A DNA stretch of 37,436 nucleotides from Acidobacteriaceae bacterium (lineage in GTDB: Bacteria; Acidobacteriota; Terriglobia; Terriglobales; Acidobacteriaceae), in contig JANXUR010000094.1 in the NCBI GenBank assembly GCA_025356095.1, forward strand, positions 1 to 37,436. Reading direction: 5' to 3'. Both the position numbers and the translations under genes were made by a program. Numbering within the stretch: position 1 is the stretch's first letter; each line of letters begins with the position of its first letter. Positions 10,553-19,231 of this stretch are shown here, one piece after another. The notes beneath the pieces are model-generated. The model made no database searches. It saw only the letters and a list, made by a program, of their open reading frames with translations, and was not told the DNA's origin.

Positions 10553-11521
10553 ATGTTCACCATCTCGCTCCCCGCCACTTCTGCCAATCTTGGCCCCGCG
10601 TTTGACGCGGCCGCACTGGCCTTCCCCCTGCGCCTGACGCTGACGGCCGAACCCGCCGCCAACTACAAGATCACCGCCCGAGGACGCGACGCCAAGCTCT
10701 GTGGTTTCCCCAGCGGAGACCCGCAGCAGCACCTCATCCTTAGCACCTATGAAGATGTTCTAGCCCGCGAAGGTCGCGCCATCACGCCGCTGCGAATTCA
10801 GCTGAAGAACGAAATTCCTATCGGCAAAGGCTGTGGCTCCTCCGCTGCCGCGCGCCTGGCGGGCATTGGGCTGGCCGTACACTTCGGCAAACTCAAGTGG
10901 AGCCCCAACCGCATCATGACCGAGGCCAGCCTGCGCGAACATCATCCCGATAACGCAACTGCCTGCTGGCTCGGCGGCATCACCCTCGCGCGCATGGAAG
11001 AAGCACCCAGAAATGCCAGCGAACACGATACCGGTGTGTTGCCACATCTCGAAGTGGTCCGCGTGGTGCCCAAAGGCAAATGGCCATTGCTGCTCGCTGT
11101 TCCCTCCCAGCCACTTTCCACCGAAGAAGCCCGCAAGGTTCTGCCGAAGACCTACTCCCGCGCCGACGTCGTGGTGAACGTGCAGAGTTCCCTGTTTTTG
11201 CTCGCGGCATTCTTTGAAAATCGAGGGGAACTGCTTCGCTACGGCCTCGACGACCGCATCCATCAACCGTATCGCTCAAAGCTGTGCCCACTGCTGGCAC
11301 CGCTTCAAGAACTGGCGGCGGACCCCGCTTCTGGTCTGTTCGGTGCAGCCTTGAGCGGTGCTGGGCCCAGTGTGCTGGCGTTCCTCAACCCCAAGTTCCC
11401 CGCCACCAAAACGCGGCTCCGCGTCGCTGCCTACCTGAAGACGCGGGGCTTGAAGGCAGAGTTGTTCTTGACGGCAATCGCCGAAAAAGGTGCGGAGGGG
11501 TTACAACGGAAGAAGCAGTAG
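10553..11521 (+). CDS. thrB: Homoserine kinase (GHMP family)
   Basis: 322 residues. Phosphorylates L-homoserine with ATP, giving the substrate for the adjacent threonine synthase. GHMP motifs: N-terminal PATSANLGPAFDAAALAF, ATP-binding PIGKGCGSSAAARLAGI at about 90-106, and C-terminal LSGAGPSVLAF. The usual LGPGFD is LGPAFD here, a small change. Length matches the family (about 300-320). The ATG at 10553 opens directly on the conserved TISLPATSANLG; the upstream sequence is a GAAAC array with only a weak GGGA. Not overlapping thrC, but same strand and probably the same transcript. Confidence 0.94.
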   Translation: MFTISLPATSANLGPAFDAAALAFPLRLTLTAEPAANYKITARGRDAKLCGFPSGDPQQHLILSTYEDVLAREGRAITPLRIQLKNEIPIGKGCGSSAAARLAGIGLAVHFGKLKWSPNRIMTEASLREHHPDNATACWLGGITLARMEEAPRNASEHDTGVLPHLEVVRVVPKGKWPLLLAVPSQPLSTEEARKVLPKTYSRADVVVNVQSSLFLLAAFFENRGELLRYGLDDRIHQPYRSKLCPLLAPLQELAADPASGLFGAALSGAGPSVLAFLNPKFPATKTRLRVAAYLKTRGLKAELFLTAIAEKGAEGLQRKKQ

Positions 11522-11583
11522 CCTGGTTTTTTTGATGGTAGGAATGCAGACTTGCCCCCTTTAATCAGGAGCCTCGAAACTCA

Positions 11584-11883
11584 CTACCCGAACTTCAGCC
11601 GCTGAGTTCGCACCATGGCCACCATTAATACCACCACCAGCCCGCACACAAGCCACATGTAATGTGGCAGCAGCAAGCTCCCCGCATACACCTCGGTAAA
11701 GTCCGCCTTCCGCGCGGTAAAAGACGGAATAACGCACTGCATGACAACATCACCCAACATCGCAATAAGCAACAACCAAAGGGCGGCGCGCAACAGCACT
11801 TTCGTACGCTTACGCACAACCACAGATTCGCGGGTAGGCTCTTCGACGGTGGTGACTTTGGGGATGAGGGGGTTGGCGATCAT
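11584..11883 (-). CDS. Small two-helix membrane protein of unknown function
   Basis: 99 residues. A polar N-terminus rich in charged residues (about 1-28) is followed by TM1 about 30-52 (AALWLLLIAMLGDVVMQCVI), a short loop with ARKADFTEV, TM2 about 72-92 (MWLVCGLVVVLMVAMV) and a basic tail. The family is not recognised. Codon use and reading frame look coding, and it ends convergently with thrB, 62 bp apart. No clear Shine-Dalgarno precedes the ATG at 11883. May be a lone inner-membrane accessory protein. Confidence 0.6.
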   Translation of the reverse strand: MIANPLIPKVTTVEEPTRESVVVRKRTKVLLRAALWLLLIAMLGDVVMQCVIPSFTARKADFTEVYAGSLLLPHYMWLVCGLVVVLMVAMVRTQRLKFG

Positions 11884-11932
11884 TCAAGAAATAATGGAGC
11901 GGAGCACCTTTGTGGCGATCCTCTATGGGATC

Positions 11933-11992
11933 GGTTGAGTGCCCGGTTGAGTGCCCAGTTGAGTGCCCAGTTGAGTACCCAGTTGAGTAGCG
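11933..11992. repeat. 12-bp tandem repeat, about five units
   Basis: GGTTGAGTGCCC, GGTTGAGTGCCC, AGTTGAGTGCCC, AGTTGAGTACCC, then a partial AGTTGAGTAGCG, back to back at 12-bp period. Non-coding, between the small membrane protein and the tRNA. Twelve bp is a multiple of three, but no supported ORF uses it. Confidence 0.85.
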
Positions 11993-12161
11993 CGGGCCTT
12001 GCAGGCAGCATCCGGGCGAGCGCTGCGCCGTCGGCTAGCCCGTGCTCAGGTGCCGAAACCCGGCAAACCCAGTTCTTCTGTGGAACCAAGCTGATTATAT
12101 AAGACAAGCCGATTATACTAGCTTGCAGGACGCACTCGCCGCGCCATGTGCAGTGACCAAA

Positions 12162-12237
<76 letters not shown>

Positions 12238-12346
12238 GAATTTACATCAACTCACAGCGTCGCCCGGCGAACGCACGCGCGGCCCATGCGTTCGCTCATC
12301 GCCGCGCTATGCCTCTGGCGTCACCGGCAACACCACAGGAGTTTCC

Positions 12347-14752
12347 ATGAGCTTCACCCGTATCTGCGTTGTTTCCGTCGGCCTCTGCCTCGCCGCTCTC
12401 ACCCTCGGAGACCTTTTTGCACAGCAAGACTTTTCCGCGCACACGGTCAACCGCGTCCGCTACGCTGACCAGTACATCTGGAAGCAGTCGCTACGCGTAC
12501 CGGCGACACTCACAGCGGGGGTTCAGGCGTCCGTCACGCTTTCGCCCTGCCCATGGGGCGTGGGCGGCACGGACACTTGGACCTATATACACCTCGCAGA
12601 CAGCACCGGAAACGCCGAGGACACGGTGATTCAAGGGGGCACCTGCACCGGAGGCGCGGCCAGCGGCAGCATCTTGCTAACTCCTACCAAGAGCCACGGC
12701 GGCGGTCTGGTGGTCTCCAGCTCCACGGCGGGCTGGCAAGAGGCTTCTAATGACGCACGTTACGCGCCCACTGACCCTAATGGCACCCTGCAAACTGGCG
12801 TGGTAACCGCCGCCCCCGGCGAATACACATGGACCGCGCGCATGAGTGTCCACTCCACTTTGCAAGTACTTAACTTTGAAGGCAGCATCGTCAACTGTGC
12901 CATGGCCGATACCTGCCTATACCTTGGAGATAATAGCTCAACTCACTTCGCCAACATCGAAGTACGTAACTTCCGCGGGCGGCCTATGATTCCTGGCGGC
13001 ACTTACTCTATGATCGAAGATAATGCCAACGGCAGCCGTGTGGTGCGCGCCACTACTCGCAATGCTAAGCCGGGCAATACTTTCGGCCATCTTATTCAGA
13101 TAGATGACGACCAGGCCGCCACTATTGACGGTCTCTATACGAATGCGGGCACGTGGGGACGCTGCGATGCCGCCTTCTGCTCGTCCGCCATCTATGGCCC
13201 CGGCCCATTTAAGTTTGCTGCTGGTGTGCTCTGGGTCATGAATTCCGATTTAAGCCTGCAATGCCTTGCCAATGGTATAGATAACTACGACGGCAACACT
13301 TTGCACGTGGAAAATACTGTGATTCAAGCTTTCCCGGAGTTCGGAGTGAGAACGGGCGTGCCGCGCGGCGGCTATGGCTCCGCGCTAGGCACGAATGTAT
13401 ATATGGAAAGTGGTGGGTGCAAGAATCCCATTTATAACAATGCCATCACGCAGTCAGGATGGATTGTGGAAGGCCGTGGGCTTTCACTTTATGGTGGGTT
13501 GCCCGCTGGTGCAGCGCTGCCGAGCTTCAAGACCAACGCACCTGGCCCCACTGAATATGATTACTTCGTCGTACTGCACAATAGTGCGCTCAACAAGAAG
13601 TCAGCCCCACTCTATGTGGGCGAATCAGCCGTGGATGCTGTCAAGGCGAATAGTATCGCGGTGCAGTGGCCGGGCAGCAGCTTTTATGACAACGTAGATG
13701 CCTTTGACTTGCTTCGGGTGAGCGGCTCCAACGCTTGGGGCAGTAACGTACCATACAGCGCTGGCAACTACGCAGTCGCCACCAACATTGCCGCCGCTGC
13801 TGCTTGCACTACGACACTGTGCAGTTTTATGGATACGAATATCCCTCTGGCCACTTATACCATTGCCACAGGCTACTTCCCGCATATTCGCTACTGGCCT
13901 GCCGCCATCTTTCTGGGTTCGAATCAAGATACTACTAATATTGCCAGCGGCCCCGGCTTTTACTCAGGCGATTCCACCGGCGGCATCAACACGGTCGCAC
14001 CCGGCGGCTACAACAACATTACCTTCACCGGGGGTGATGTCACCGGCAACAGCTTGAACGGCGGAGCGATCACGCGCGTCAACAGCAATGTTACTGGAGG
14101 AGATGCTGCTGCACTGCTACTTCCGCTGGCCAATTGGGGGTCTGGCACCAAGGCGGTCAAAGGGCGTATCAATCTCGGCTCCAGCCAGCCACCCCGCGGG
14201 GCCACTGACCTAGTAACGCTGGTGGACTCTAACGCGCCTAAGACCAACGCTACAATGGGTAACCGCCCCGCTTACGACGCTGCCGACGCCGCGCTATGTC
14301 TCGACCAATTTCGTGGTTTCGACAATTCCGGAATCTGCCTGCGTGCACCAAGCTCGGTCAGCAACTACATTGGCACCGTGCCGGATAACGTTAACTGGAA
14401 GGAACGCTTGACCGCGACACAGAAGTCCTTCGCCGTACCGGTAGTCATCAACCCCGGCAGCACTCTCACTGTCGGTGCGGGCTCTGCAATCGCGCAGTTA
14501 AAAGTGTTTTCGACCGGCCCAATCAACCCCGCGGCGGTGGCAGGCAGCAATTGCGCTGACCAGTCCTTTGCCGCTCCCAGCCTTACCCCTGCGGATGTGA
14601 TTGGCAACGTAACCCCCCCGACGTCACTTGGAAGGGTCTCGCTCAACGCATATCCCGGCAGTGCGGGCAGTGTAATTTTTCACTTCTGCAACCCCGGCAG
14701 CGCAAGCGCTACGCCGCCCGCTGGCAGCTACAGTTTTCTGGCGGTGCACTAG
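12347..14752 (+). CDS. Secreted 801-residue protein, probable right-handed beta-helix
   Basis: Signal peptide at 1-25 (hydrophobic core, LFA-Q cleavage), then a beta-rich, Gly/Asn/Ser-rich body with no membrane segment. Residues about 150-500 have the short repeating strand-turn pattern (for example FANIEVRNFRG, HVENTVIQAFPEFGV, WIVEGRGLSLYGG) of pectate-lyase-like or tailspike beta-helices. The last about 100 residues end with VIFHFCNPGSASATPPAGSYSFL, similar to a beta domain seen at the end of phage-tail-like and bacterial surface proteins. No catalytic residues can be assigned. AGGAG upstream supports ATG at 12347. It is relatively poor in GC and lies 109 bp after a tRNA, which hints at transfer but does not show it. 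Confidence 0.75.
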   Translation: MSFTRICVVSVGLCLAALTLGDLFAQQDFSAHTVNRVRYADQYIWKQSLRVPATLTAGVQASVTLSPCPWGVGGTDTWTYIHLADSTGNAEDTVIQGGTCTGGAASGSILLTPTKSHGGGLVVSSSTAGWQEASNDARYAPTDPNGTLQTGVVTAAPGEYTWTARMSVHSTLQVLNFEGSIVNCAMADTCLYLGDNSSTHFANIEVRNFRGRPMIPGGTYSMIEDNANGSRVVRATTRNAKPGNTFGHLIQIDDDQAATIDGLYTNAGTWGRCDAAFCSSAIYGPGPFKFAAGVLWVMNSDLSLQCLANGIDNYDGNTLHVENTVIQAFPEFGVRTGVPRGGYGSALGTNVYMESGGCKNPIYNNAITQSGWIVEGRGLSLYGGLPAGAALPSFKTNAPGPTEYDYFVVLHNSALNKKSAPLYVGESAVDAVKANSIAVQWPGSSFYDNVDAFDLLRVSGSNAWGSNVPYSAGNYAVATNIAAAAACTTTLCSFMDTNIPLATYTIATGYFPHIRYWPAAIFLGSNQDTTNIASGPGFYSGDSTGGINTVAPGGYNNITFTGGDVTGNSLNGGAITRVNSNVTGGDAAALLLPLANWGSGTKAVKGRINLGSSQPPRGATDLVTLVDSNAPKTNATMGNRPAYDAADAALCLDQFRGFDNSGICLRAPSSVSNYIGTVPDNVNWKERLTATQKSFAVPVVINPGSTLTVGAGSAIAQLKVFSTGPINPAAVAGSNCADQSFAAPSLTPADVIGNVTPPTSLGRVSLNAYPGSAGSVIFHFCNPGSASATPPAGSYSFLAVH

Positions 14753-14784
14753 CTGAAAGGTGACGCAGAATTGCCGGGGAGTCC

Positions 14785-14808
14785 GAACCCCATGAGATAA
14801 TGGGGTTC
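14785..14808 (+). terminator. Perfect 9-bp hairpin followed by a T run
   Basis: GAACCCCAT and ATGGGGTTC (14785-14793, 14800-14808) with a 6-nt loop, then ACCGAATTTTT. It lies between the beta-helix gene and the Fe-trafficking gene. The six-base gap before the T run is long for a classic terminator, so an attenuator or operator is also possible. Confidence 0.55.
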
Positions 14809-14834
14809 ACCGAATTTTTCATGAGGATTTTGCC

Positions 14835-15107
14835 TTGAGCCACATTGTTCATTGCGTCAAGCTAAAGCAGGATTTGCCCGGCCTGGAAGAACCACCGTTT
14901 GACGGGGAAATCGGCCAAAAGGTGTACGACCACGTCTCGCAGCAGGCTTGGGGCCTGTGGATGGAGCATTGCAAAATGCTGCTCAATGAATATCGCCTGA
15001 ATCCGGCCCGCCGCGAGGATCAGGAACTGATCGTGCGCCAACTGGAAGCCTTCTTTTTCGGCGATGGTGCCGCACCGCCCCCGGAGTTCAAGCCCGAAGC
15101 TGTGTAA
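14835..15107 (+). CDS. yggX: Fe(II)-trafficking / oxidative-damage-protection protein (YggX family)
   Basis: 90 residues, the normal YggX length. Diagnostic pattern: an N-terminal Cys in HCVKLKQDLPGLEEPPF, then GEIGQKVYDHVSQQAWGLWMEHCKMLLNEYRLNP and a C-terminal QLEAFFFG. In enterobacteria YggX supports Fe-S cluster repair and Fe(II) handling in the cytoplasm. Start is TTG at 14835 with GAGGA upstream; the ATG at 14821 is in another frame. It is flanked by two hairpins (14785-14808, 15120-15156), suggesting a monocistronic, possibly regulated transcript. Confidence 0.92.
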   Translation: MSHIVHCVKLKQDLPGLEEPPFDGEIGQKVYDHVSQQAWGLWMEHCKMLLNEYRLNPARREDQELIVRQLEAFFFGDGAAPPPEFKPEAV

Positions 15108-15119
15108 ACCGGGTACCGG

Positions 15120-15156
15120 AGCGGTGACGGAAAAAGCATATTCTTTCATCACCGCT
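15120..15156 (+). promoter_or_regulatory. Long imperfect hairpin between yggX and the phosphoesterase
   Basis: Outer arms AGCGGTGA (15120-15127) and TCACCGCT (15149-15156) are exact complements; inside, GAAAAAG can pair with CTTTC around CATATT. No T run follows, so the role (terminator, mRNA stabiliser or operator) is open. Confidence 0.5.
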
Positions 15157-15186
15157 TAACAATCCGTCGCTATAAAAGGATGGAAC

Positions 15187-16005
15187 ATGCCTACCAAGGT
15201 CAATACGCTTATCTTCTCTGACCTGCATCTAGGTGCTGAGACCAGCCGCCCTAGTGATTGTCTGGACATGCTTCATCAATTTGAGTTTGAGCGCCTGATT
15301 CTGCTGGGCGACATCTTCGCCGACCTGAACTTCCGCCGCCTGAAGAAAGAGCACTGGCAGTTCCTTAGCCACATCCGCAAGCTCTCCAACCCCAAGCGCC
15401 ACATTGAAGTGGTGTGGGTGGAGGGCAATCACGATTTCGGCCTGGCCGAGGTCATGGGCCACCTGACGGGCGTCGAAGTTCTGCAGGAATATTCATGGGA
15501 GTTCAACGGCACCCGCCATTTGGCCATTCACGGCCATCAATGGGATAAGTTCATCGCCAACAATTTTGGTCTGAGCGTGGCAATCTCCTACGCGCATTTA
15601 CAAATTCAAAAGTTGGGCTTGCCCATGCACCCCATAGCCCGCTTCACAGACAAAATCCCTACCCGCTGGCAGCGCCTGACCCCTAAAGTCGCCACGGGAG
15701 CCATTCATCTGGCCAAAGTCCGCCACGCCGAGCGCGTTTTCTGCGGACACACGCACAAGGCGTATCATGTGGAGCAAGACGGCGTGAACTACTACAACTC
15801 CGGCTGCTGGACCGATACTCGCGCTACTTTTATCACCATAGACGAAAAGGGGGTGGAGATTCGTGAGTACACCGGTGACGACAACCAGCGATCTGACGAT
15901 CGTGATTCCAGCCAAGAACGAAGCCCTGCTTATTCCCCGTCTGCTGACTTCTTTGACGAAGCAGAACTATCCGCCGATGCGGCATACGAGGGTGTACGTC
16001 GCTGA
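15187..16005 (+). CDS. Metallophosphoesterase, LpxH/UDP-diacylglucosamine pyrophosphatase-like
   Basis: 272 residues of calcineurin-like phosphoesterase. Metal-ligand motifs are complete: D12 and H14 (SDLHLG), D42 (LLGDIFAD), N81-H82 (GNHD), H115 (IHGHQWD), H188 and H190 (CGHTH). The architecture matches the LpxH / YbbF-like family that cleaves UDP-2,3-diacylglucosamine in lipid A synthesis, but exact substrate is not proven. The fold naturally ends near TIDEKGVEIREYTG; the remaining 45-odd residues are polar and low complexity, and they are encoded within the overlapping glycosyltransferase gene, so this tail may be a read-on extension after loss of the original stop. AAGGA upstream of ATG. 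Confidence 0.88.
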   Translation: MPTKVNTLIFSDLHLGAETSRPSDCLDMLHQFEFERLILLGDIFADLNFRRLKKEHWQFLSHIRKLSNPKRHIEVVWVEGNHDFGLAEVMGHLTGVEVLQEYSWEFNGTRHLAIHGHQWDKFIANNFGLSVAISYAHLQIQKLGLPMHPIARFTDKIPTRWQRLTPKVATGAIHLAKVRHAERVFCGHTHKAYHVEQDGVNYYNSGCWTDTRATFITIDEKGVEIREYTGDDNQRSDDRDSSQERSPAYSPSADFFDEAELSADAAYEGVRR

Positions 16006-16600
16006 CGCCAGTTCTACCGACGGCACTCCTGATCTAGTTCGAAAGTTCAAACAAGATGGCCTGCTGGATGTAGAAGTGATTGCGGGGGGCTTGCCCTCGG
16101 TTGGCCGCAATGCCGGGGCCGCGCTTGCCACTACCGACTATCTGCTTTTTATGGATGCGGACGTTGAGTTGAAGGACCCATCGCTGATTGGCCGCTGCGT
16201 GGAGCGCATGCAGCGAGGGCAACTGCATTGCGTCACCACCAACATTCTGTGCCGCGACGGCAAAGCCATCGATCACATCCTCTATACAGGCAACAATATG
16301 TGCCAGTACCTTTCGCGCCTGCATCAACCCTTTGCCACTGGCATGTTTATGATGTTTGACCGGCAACGCTTTGAGGAACTCGGCGGCTTTAATGAGCGGG
16401 CGCTCTACGCCGAAGATTATCTGCTGAGCAAGAAGGTGAACAGGAGCCGCTTTCGCATTGTGCGCGGCGGCGTACTCACCACCAACCGCCGCTTTCGCAA
16501 TATGGGACGCGCGAAAGTCGCCACTCTCTTTTTCAAAACTGCCTTCAACTTCTGGAATGAACGTCACTTCCTTCGCGACCACGAATACTGGAAGCACTGA
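15863..16600 (+). CDS. Glycosyltransferase family 2
   Basis: 245 residues of GT-A fold: opens with LTIVIPAKNEALLIPRLLTSL, nucleotide-binding VYVADASSTDGT, and the metal-binding DxD in LFMDADVELKD at about residue 96; a late acidic ALYAEDYLLS can be the catalytic base region. It adds a sugar from a nucleotide donor to an unknown acceptor, probably lipid- or envelope-related given the LpxH-like neighbour. Only a hint of a C-terminal membrane-associated region is visible. GTG at 15863 has GGTGGAG upstream; GTG at 15875 is the alternative. Overlaps the upstream gene by 143 bp in another frame. Confidence 0.88.
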   Translation: MSTPVTTTSDLTIVIPAKNEALLIPRLLTSLTKQNYPPMRHTRVYVADASSTDGTPDLVRKFKQDGLLDVEVIAGGLPSVGRNAGAALATTDYLLFMDADVELKDPSLIGRCVERMQRGQLHCVTTNILCRDGKAIDHILYTGNNMCQYLSRLHQPFATGMFMMFDRQRFEELGGFNERALYAEDYLLSKKVNRSRFRIVRGGVLTTNRRFRNMGRAKVATLFFKTAFNFWNERHFLRDHEYWKH

Positions 16601-16670
16601 GCACCAGAAACCCCGGTTGCGTATCGTTCCGTTATTCGCGTTCCGCCAAGCGGCCTGCCAGCCCGGCCCG

Positions 16671-17120
16671 CTATAGCCCAAACTGTCGCAGGTGGTGATC
16701 GTTGTGCAGATAGCCGCAACGCATCCACTCCCATCGCGACATCGTTCCAAACAGAGGGTGCGCCCGAAACTCCCCCCGCGAGCGGAAGCTGTCGATCAGC
16801 GCCAATAAACGTGTACGGTCGCCCTCGAACTCAGTGGGCGGCGTCCCCCCGACCTGTTGATCCGCCTCCGGCGTTGTCGGCACTCCTTGCGGCCACGTAA
16901 CCGGCAGATACAGCGCGCCATAACGCATCACGTAACGGTAGAGAAAGGTCTGGCGGCTCGCTACCGCGCGCTCACCCATCGCCATCCGCTTGGCATCCGA
17001 TAAATGGCAGATCATCTGGTGCACGTTCATCGTGCCCCACACCCGCTGGCTCTGTGGCGTAAGCCGCCCCACGCGCCCGAGGATTTCCTGCAAGTCTTCC
17101 GCGTTGTCCAGGTTCTTCAT
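16671..17120 (-). CDS. DUF1569 family protein (DinB-like four-helix fold)
   Basis: 149 residues. It matches DUF1569: MNVHQMICHLSDAKRMAMGE early, a central proline-rich stretch LPVTWPQGVPTTPE, and a C-terminal HPLFGTMSRWEWMRCGYLHNDHHLRQFG. The histidines in HQMICH and HNDHH occupy the metal-binding places of DinB-like proteins, so a metal-dependent thiol or unknown transferase role is possible but unproven. AAGGA is 6 nt before its ATG. It starts 8 bp after the hexosaminidase stop and is the last gene of that operon. Confidence 0.85.
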   Translation of the reverse strand: MKNLDNAEDLQEILGRVGRLTPQSQRVWGTMNVHQMICHLSDAKRMAMGERAVASRQTFLYRYVMRYGALYLPVTWPQGVPTTPEADQQVGGTPPTEFEGDRTRLLALIDSFRSRGEFRAHPLFGTMSRWEWMRCGYLHNDHHLRQFGL

Positions 17121-17128
17121 GCCATCCT

Positions 17129-19231
17129 TTACTTGCCGTTTACAACGCCAATCGGCGCCGGACTCGCCACCTCCACCAATGCCCTCACTCCTGGAACTGC
17201 GGTCAATAGCACCATCGCCCGCGGCTGGCTAGCCTTATCCAGCGAGGCCAGTGCCTTGGCCCGCCAGTTGGCATCCAGCGGGTTGCCCGCATCCACCGCA
17301 TTCATCGCCGCGAGGCCGGTGCGCCCGATTTCACCCAAATCACCCGAGACTGCCGCCACATCCTCCATCAGTCCAGCGTTCTTGCCCGCCAGCGTCGCTT
17401 CCTGATCGCGCCATGCCACCAGCAACCGCCGCAACTCTGCCGTCTGCACGGCGCTGCGCGAACCCTGCGCATACTGGGTCGCCAACTGGTTGAACCGCCG
17501 AGCCGTCAAACTCTCCGGCCGAGCCGCATCCACCAGCCGCACCAGGCGCGTCACATCGGTACTGGTCTGGTAGCTGGCCGAAGCCCGCTGATAATCCTTT
17601 ACCGGCTCCACCGCATTCGCCAGTGTGCGCACCGCGTTCACATTCGCCTCACCCGCAATTCTCTGCAACATTGGGTCATACACGGCATTGTGCCGCAGGC
17701 CCAAACCATCCAACTGCCCGCTTACTCGCGCCATACGCCGATACATCGAGTCCACATCCTTCACCTCGGCTGGCGACCACAAGCGCTCTGCTACCGCTGC
17801 GGCGCGCGGCCAGATGCGCGAATCCTCTGTCTCCGTTGATACGTATTCACTCCACATCGCCGCTTCTCCGCCTAAAATCAGCTTTTGCTGCTCCGGAGTC
17901 AATGCCGCCGCCGGTCCACTCATGGGGTCTATTTGGTAATGTCTTTCCGCTGGCCACATCAGGTCCAGGTAGTAGCCGAATGAGAGCAACCCCCGAATTC
18001 CCTGCTGCGCCGCCTTCGCCAGTGACTCCTGCCCACGCCACGAATGCAGTAACACCGACTTCGGAAGATCGGGATGCAGTACTTCGTCCCATCCCATCAT
18101 GATCTTGCCATTCGCGCGCACCAGCTTTTCCAGCTTCTGGTTGAATCCTGCCTGCAAATCCGCATTCGTCTTGATGTTGTGCTTCTGCTTGTAGGCGGTA
18201 ATGGAAGGCTCGCCATCCCACACTTTTTCTTCCACTTCGTCGCCGCCCACGTGGAAGTATTTGTCGGGAAACAACTTGGTCATCTCCGCCACAAAGCCCG
18301 CTAGAAACACATAGGTCGCCGGTTTGGTCGGATCCATGGCGCGGCCGCTGCTGCCATAAGCGCGCAAAATGTCATACGGCTTGGGCCCGCTGCCAATCTG
18401 GGGATATCCCGCCAGCCAAGCTGCGCTGTGTCCGGGCATATCAAACTCCGGCACTACGCGAATGCCGCGATCGCGTGCATAGGCAATCACGCTGCGAATC
18501 TCAGTGTGCGTATAGAACTGTCCATCCGACCCCATCCCCTGCAGCTTCGGATAATTCTTGCTCTCCACCCGGAAGCCTTGGTCGTCAGAAAGATGCCAAT
18601 GCAGCACATTCATCTTTACTGCGGCCATGCCGTCGAGATTCCGCTCCACCACCTCCACCGGCATAAAGTGACGGCTCACGTCCATCATCAATCCGCGCCA
18701 CGCAAAACGTGGTGCGTCGTGGATGGTCGCCGCAGGAATGATCGCTTGGCTTGGATACCCTGCTTCTGCCCCGGGGTTGGCTTTTTCCGTCACCATCTGC
18801 AGCAGCGTCTGCAAGCCATGCATTGCACCCAGCGGCGTGGCTGCTTCTAGCTTCGCCGCCGTCGCGGTCACCGTCAGCACATACGATTCATCGTCGCCCA
18901 GCAATTGCACCGGGGCGCTAGCGTGAGCTGTATGAATGGTCAACGTCGGCGCAGCCGCACTCAGGCGCTTGGCAAAACGCGTGCCTGTGCGCCAGTTGAG
19001 GTCATGCAAAAAGCGCTGCACGGCGCGATCCAGCCGAGGCTCGGTGTAGCCAGTCAGCTTCACTGAAAAGCTGCTATCCACCACCAAGGCGCCATCGCCG
19101 CGCTCCACCTGCGACGGCATGGGCATCAGGTTCGCCGCCGGGTCGCTCTGTGCCGTCGCGGTTCCTCGGAGGCCTGCCATCGCCACTCCTGCCAACACCG
19201 CCATGCTTGCCACTCGCCCCAAGATTCCCAT
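17129..19231 (-). CDS. Exported beta-N-acetylhexosaminidase (GH20)
   Basis: 700 residues. Signal peptide about 1-28 (TATAQ), GH20b N-terminal alpha/beta domain about 35-170, then the GH20 TIM barrel from about 174. Family marks: FAWRGLMMDVSRHF (176-189), NVLHWHLSDDQGFR (208-221), PEFDMPGHS (261-269) and catalytic D331-E332 in FHVGGDEVEE. A TIM-barrel tryptophan set (MGWDE, HSWRG, EAAMWSE) lines the sugar pocket. Cleaves terminal GlcNAc or GalNAc by substrate-assisted catalysis, outside the cytoplasm, for chitin or peptidoglycan fragments. The C-terminal 200 residues are helical. ATG overlaps the upstream stop (TAATG), so it is coupled to the oxidoreductase. Confidence 0.95.
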   Translation of the reverse strand: MGILGRVASMAVLAGVAMAGLRGTATAQSDPAANLMPMPSQVERGDGALVVDSSFSVKLTGYTEPRLDRAVQRFLHDLNWRTGTRFAKRLSAAAPTLTIHTAHASAPVQLLGDDESYVLTVTATAAKLEAATPLGAMHGLQTLLQMVTEKANPGAEAGYPSQAIIPAATIHDAPRFAWRGLMMDVSRHFMPVEVVERNLDGMAAVKMNVLHWHLSDDQGFRVESKNYPKLQGMGSDGQFYTHTEIRSVIAYARDRGIRVVPEFDMPGHSAAWLAGYPQIGSGPKPYDILRAYGSSGRAMDPTKPATYVFLAGFVAEMTKLFPDKYFHVGGDEVEEKVWDGEPSITAYKQKHNIKTNADLQAGFNQKLEKLVRANGKIMMGWDEVLHPDLPKSVLLHSWRGQESLAKAAQQGIRGLLSFGYYLDLMWPAERHYQIDPMSGPAAALTPEQQKLILGGEAAMWSEYVSTETEDSRIWPRAAAVAERLWSPAEVKDVDSMYRRMARVSGQLDGLGLRHNAVYDPMLQRIAGEANVNAVRTLANAVEPVKDYQRASASYQTSTDVTRLVRLVDAARPESLTARRFNQLATQYAQGSRSAVQTAELRRLLVAWRDQEATLAGKNAGLMEDVAAVSGDLGEIGRTGLAAMNAVDAGNPLDANWRAKALASLDKASQPRAMVLLTAVPGVRALVEVASPAPIGVVNGK

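Noticed and set aside
11933-11992. Possible CRISPR array
   Set aside because: Units are contiguous 12-mers with no spacers, and there are no cas genes.
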